From the NCBI GenBank assembly GCA_014706295.1, contig JACSVZ010000016.1, positions 2,399,168-2,463,167 of the forward strand: a stretch of DNA of 64,000 nt, read 5' to 3'. This document shows, piece by piece, positions 61,334 to 64,000 of this stretch. Position numbers and translations under genes: made by a program. The notes under the pieces are model-generated. The model ran no database searches, was not told the DNA's origin, and was given only the letters and a program-made list of their open reading frames with translations. The DNA comes from Lycocorax pyrrhopterus obiensis. Taxonomy: Eukaryota; Chordata; Aves; Passeriformes; Paradisaeidae. Position 1 is the first letter of the stretch. Every line of letters begins with the position of its first letter.

Positions 61334-64000
61334 GAGCATCCTGCTAGATCTGATGGAGGGGTTTTTTTGGTTGCTTGCTGAGTTTGGCTGCTGCAGGAAA
61401 ATTTGAGAGGTTTGTGGCAGGTCCTGGCACACAGGGCTGAATCCAGCATGGAGCGAAGGGCAAGTCCCTGGGGTGACGGGCCACATCCCACCACAGGGTG
61501 CTGCAACATGCTCTGGCCGAATATCTGGAGGGAACCAGGGATTAATTAACTGGATGGAGAAAAATTGTGGTCATTAGAAGCTCATTTGGAAGCAAAGGGG
61601 CTTGGAAAGGGCACAAGGCTCTCAGCACTTCCTCGGCTGGATGGGGGAATGACATCCAGCCGCAGGAGACAGAGACGGCCAGAGCCATCGCTCCAGGCAG
61701 GGAAAGCCTTTAAAACCCACCCAACTTCATTTCCCAGGTCTCTCTCTCCCAGCACAGAGTCACTGCACAACCAATGCTGCTCAGGCCATTTCAAGTGAAA
61801 CTTCAGTTTCAAGTGTTTTCCCATACAGAAGTGCTTTGGTTTCTTTTTTTTTTCTTTTCTTTTTTTTTAATTAAAAAAACTTGTCTTCTTCCCTCCAGGA
61901 AAAATTGGATGTTTGGCCTCTCTGCCCACTGCAGGGGAAACATTTCATTGTGATTTTCCTTTCCTCTCCTCCCCGCTTTGGACCTGAAACTCTTCTGAAT
62001 AAACAAGCATTTAAGAATGCATGCTGGTTAATGAAAGAGAAGGGGCCCATATCCCACTTTCCCAGAAAATCACAGAAATACTGAATTTTCAGGAAAACAT
62101 TTGGCTTCAGGCCAAAGGAAAGTTTTAACTCCCAACACCTGAAATTGTATATGTACAAAGTTTCCTTGAAACATGGTGGGGGGGAGAATCACTTTCCTTG
62201 AATTTCCTAATTTTTCATTCCAGAAAGCTGGAGAATAAAAAAATAATCCAAGTTTCAGGGAGAAAAACACAAACAGAGAAAGGCAGAATGTGAATTTTGG
62301 CCTCGATGGAAAATGACACAGGCTGGAAAATATTCCCACCCGCATTTTTACAGCCTTAAAGTGCGATCCTGTTTTTTTTTTCCCTCTTGCATAGGGTCCA
62401 GCATGAAGTAACACTACCCAGCCTAGAGATCCCATGGCATGTCACAGGAATTTGTAAGCAACGTTGTATTTGCCGAGTAAACAGGGGTCGGGACAGAGGG
62501 TAGGTCAGGGCCACGTGTGTCCAGAGCCACTGGAGAGCAGCTCCTGCCACTTTCGGGAAGGGAGGGCAAGCCCCCACCACCCTGACTGGCCATCCTGGAA
62601 CTCCAGGCATGTCTTGGATCTACCAAAAGTTTAGGAGCGTGTTTCCAAGGCAACCAAAATATTATTTTTTCCAGCTGCCCAAAAAAAAAAAAAAGGTGGA
62701 ATTAGAGAAAAAAAAAAAGGAACCATCAGAGGAAATTCTAAGAAAATGAAATCAGATGGAAAACTGGCAGGCTGGTCCCTCTCCCTGGCCCTCCCTGAGG
62801 AATGTTGGATGCATACAAGCAGGGAAGATGCTCGTGGTTGTCTCCAAGCACACCAGGGCTGCCCTGGCCAGCCGAGGCTATTCCTGAGCTGCTGCCCCAT
62901 GCCCAGACCAGGAGCGGCTCCATCCCGGAATAGAGCCCCATGGAGATGTTACCCCCATGGCAGCTATTTTGAGTTGTGTCCCTGCAGAGTTAAATGTGTC
63001 TCTAGCACCCGGGAGGCTCCATCCCTGCAGCCCAAACACAGCTTGTCCTGCCCAAAAGCCCCAATACTTTGGTCCTTGCTCCTTCCTCTTCCATCCGTTT
63101 TCCTCCCCATCTCCCTTGGCTCTGTGGCTGTTTAATCAGCAGCCTTGCTTTCCTCCCCCATGTTCAGCTGGCTCCAAGGCTGAGCAGTATGGGGAGCCAT
63201 CATGGTTTGGGAATGCCCATGGATCAGTGGGGAGGAATGCTCAGCATTGCCCTGCACCCCAGCACAGGGCTCACCGGCAAACCAGGAAGACTGGATTGCA
63301 AATCCCAGGAATTTTTTTGTACTCTGATCTCTTGTTTATGGCTGCTTGCAGGGTGTAATCCCTGCTGTCCTCCTCTTCTATGCCAGGCATTTGCTGGCAG
63401 CGATTCCCTGCCCTGCCACAGAGCTGCATCCAGGAGAGTGTGAGGGAAACTGGGCAGACAATGCAGGAAAATCCACTCTGGCTTTGCAAGGTCCAAAACA
63501 GCTGTAAGGGAGGAGAAAACCCATGGAAAAGAGGGATGCGTGCCACGGCTGCAGCAGAGCTCAGGGAGGTGGCTTTGTGGTCAGGGGAACAGGAGTGAAT
63601 GGGAATGGACATCTCCCTCGGGACTGCTGCACCATGGGCTGGCTTGGGAGGCTTGGAGAGAGCTTGGAGAAAGTGTCATTCTGTGGTGAAGCAAGACAGT
63701 CAGCCCATCACATCATCCCCCTTGGCCTCTGCTTGCTTCCAGGCAGGAGAACCAGCCCCAACCCTTCCAAACCACATGCTCTTCATGCTCCACCAAACAC
63801 CATCCCCACACCCATGGTCCAAAGACCATATCCAGTCCATGGTCCATCTCCACTCCCAGTGCTCCTTGGAGGCTGGTCCCCTGCCAGGTGGGACAGCACT
63901 GAAAACAACCCCGAAGCTGGAACATTTCCAGCTCCACAACCTCTCCTGGCTTCAGCACTGGGGATCCTAGAACAAGAGATCTTTGGGGTGACCACGGCAC
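61334..64000. other. Gene-free stretch to the window end
   Basis: AT-rich from 61.8 to 62.4 kb and otherwise unremarkable. No exon, RNA gene or mobile element was recognised. Confidence 0.5.

Overview
This window is vertebrate nuclear DNA, most likely from a bird. The multi-exon genes have GT-AG introns, the promoters are CpG islands, and at least sixteen copies of the avian-type LINE CR1 carry the typical 3' end ("...CCTTCCAACCCAAACCATTC"). Introns are short for vertebrates and minisatellites are very dense, which suggests a GC-rich avian (micro)chromosome segment. No microbial, viral or CRISPR system is visible.

Three protein-coding genes were assembled exon by exon with consistent splice phases. 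(1) IGF2BP2 on the plus strand (coding 1495-24030, 3'UTR to about 25.1 kb) encodes an mRNA-binding protein with two RRM and four KH domains. (2) SENP2 on the minus strand (coding 36556 down to 26428) encodes a SUMO protease with its H-D-C catalytic triad intact. (3) AMOTL2 on the plus strand (first exon near 48.6-48.86 kb, coding 50004-55445, 3'UTR to about 56.54 kb) encodes an angiomotin-family scaffold that restrains YAP/TAZ. IGF2BP2 and SENP2 converge tail to tail. SENP2 and AMOTL2 diverge, with about 12 kb of repeat-rich DNA between their promoters.

Layout: 1-1.24 kb is intergenic and ends in a GC-rich tandem array. 1.24-25.1 kb is IGF2BP2, whose long intron 2 holds a pentanucleotide repeat, a 1.5-kb pure pyrimidine tract and a small CpG-rich patch. 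25.1-26.4 kb is the intergenic or 3'UTR space between the convergent genes. 26.4-36.75 kb is SENP2 with its Sp1/ETS-type promoter. 36.8-48.1 kb has no recognisable gene but contains CpG-rich DNA, an 11-bp minisatellite, an LTR-like segment, several satellites and CR1 copies. 48.2-56.5 kb is AMOTL2, preceded by a minisatellite that carries several TEAD-type motifs. 56.5-64 kb has no recognisable gene and several minisatellites.

The genes act in separate pathways (mRNA stability and translation, SUMO removal, Hippo/junction signalling), so nothing suggests a shared operon-like function. The most interesting points are regulatory or structural: the TEAD motifs upstream of AMOTL2, a tandem let-7 site pair in the IGF2BP2 3'UTR, back-to-back poly(A) signals between the convergent genes, a candidate 24-nt microexon in IGF2BP2, and a nearly identical 177-bp direct duplication flanking IGF2BP2 exons 3 and 4.
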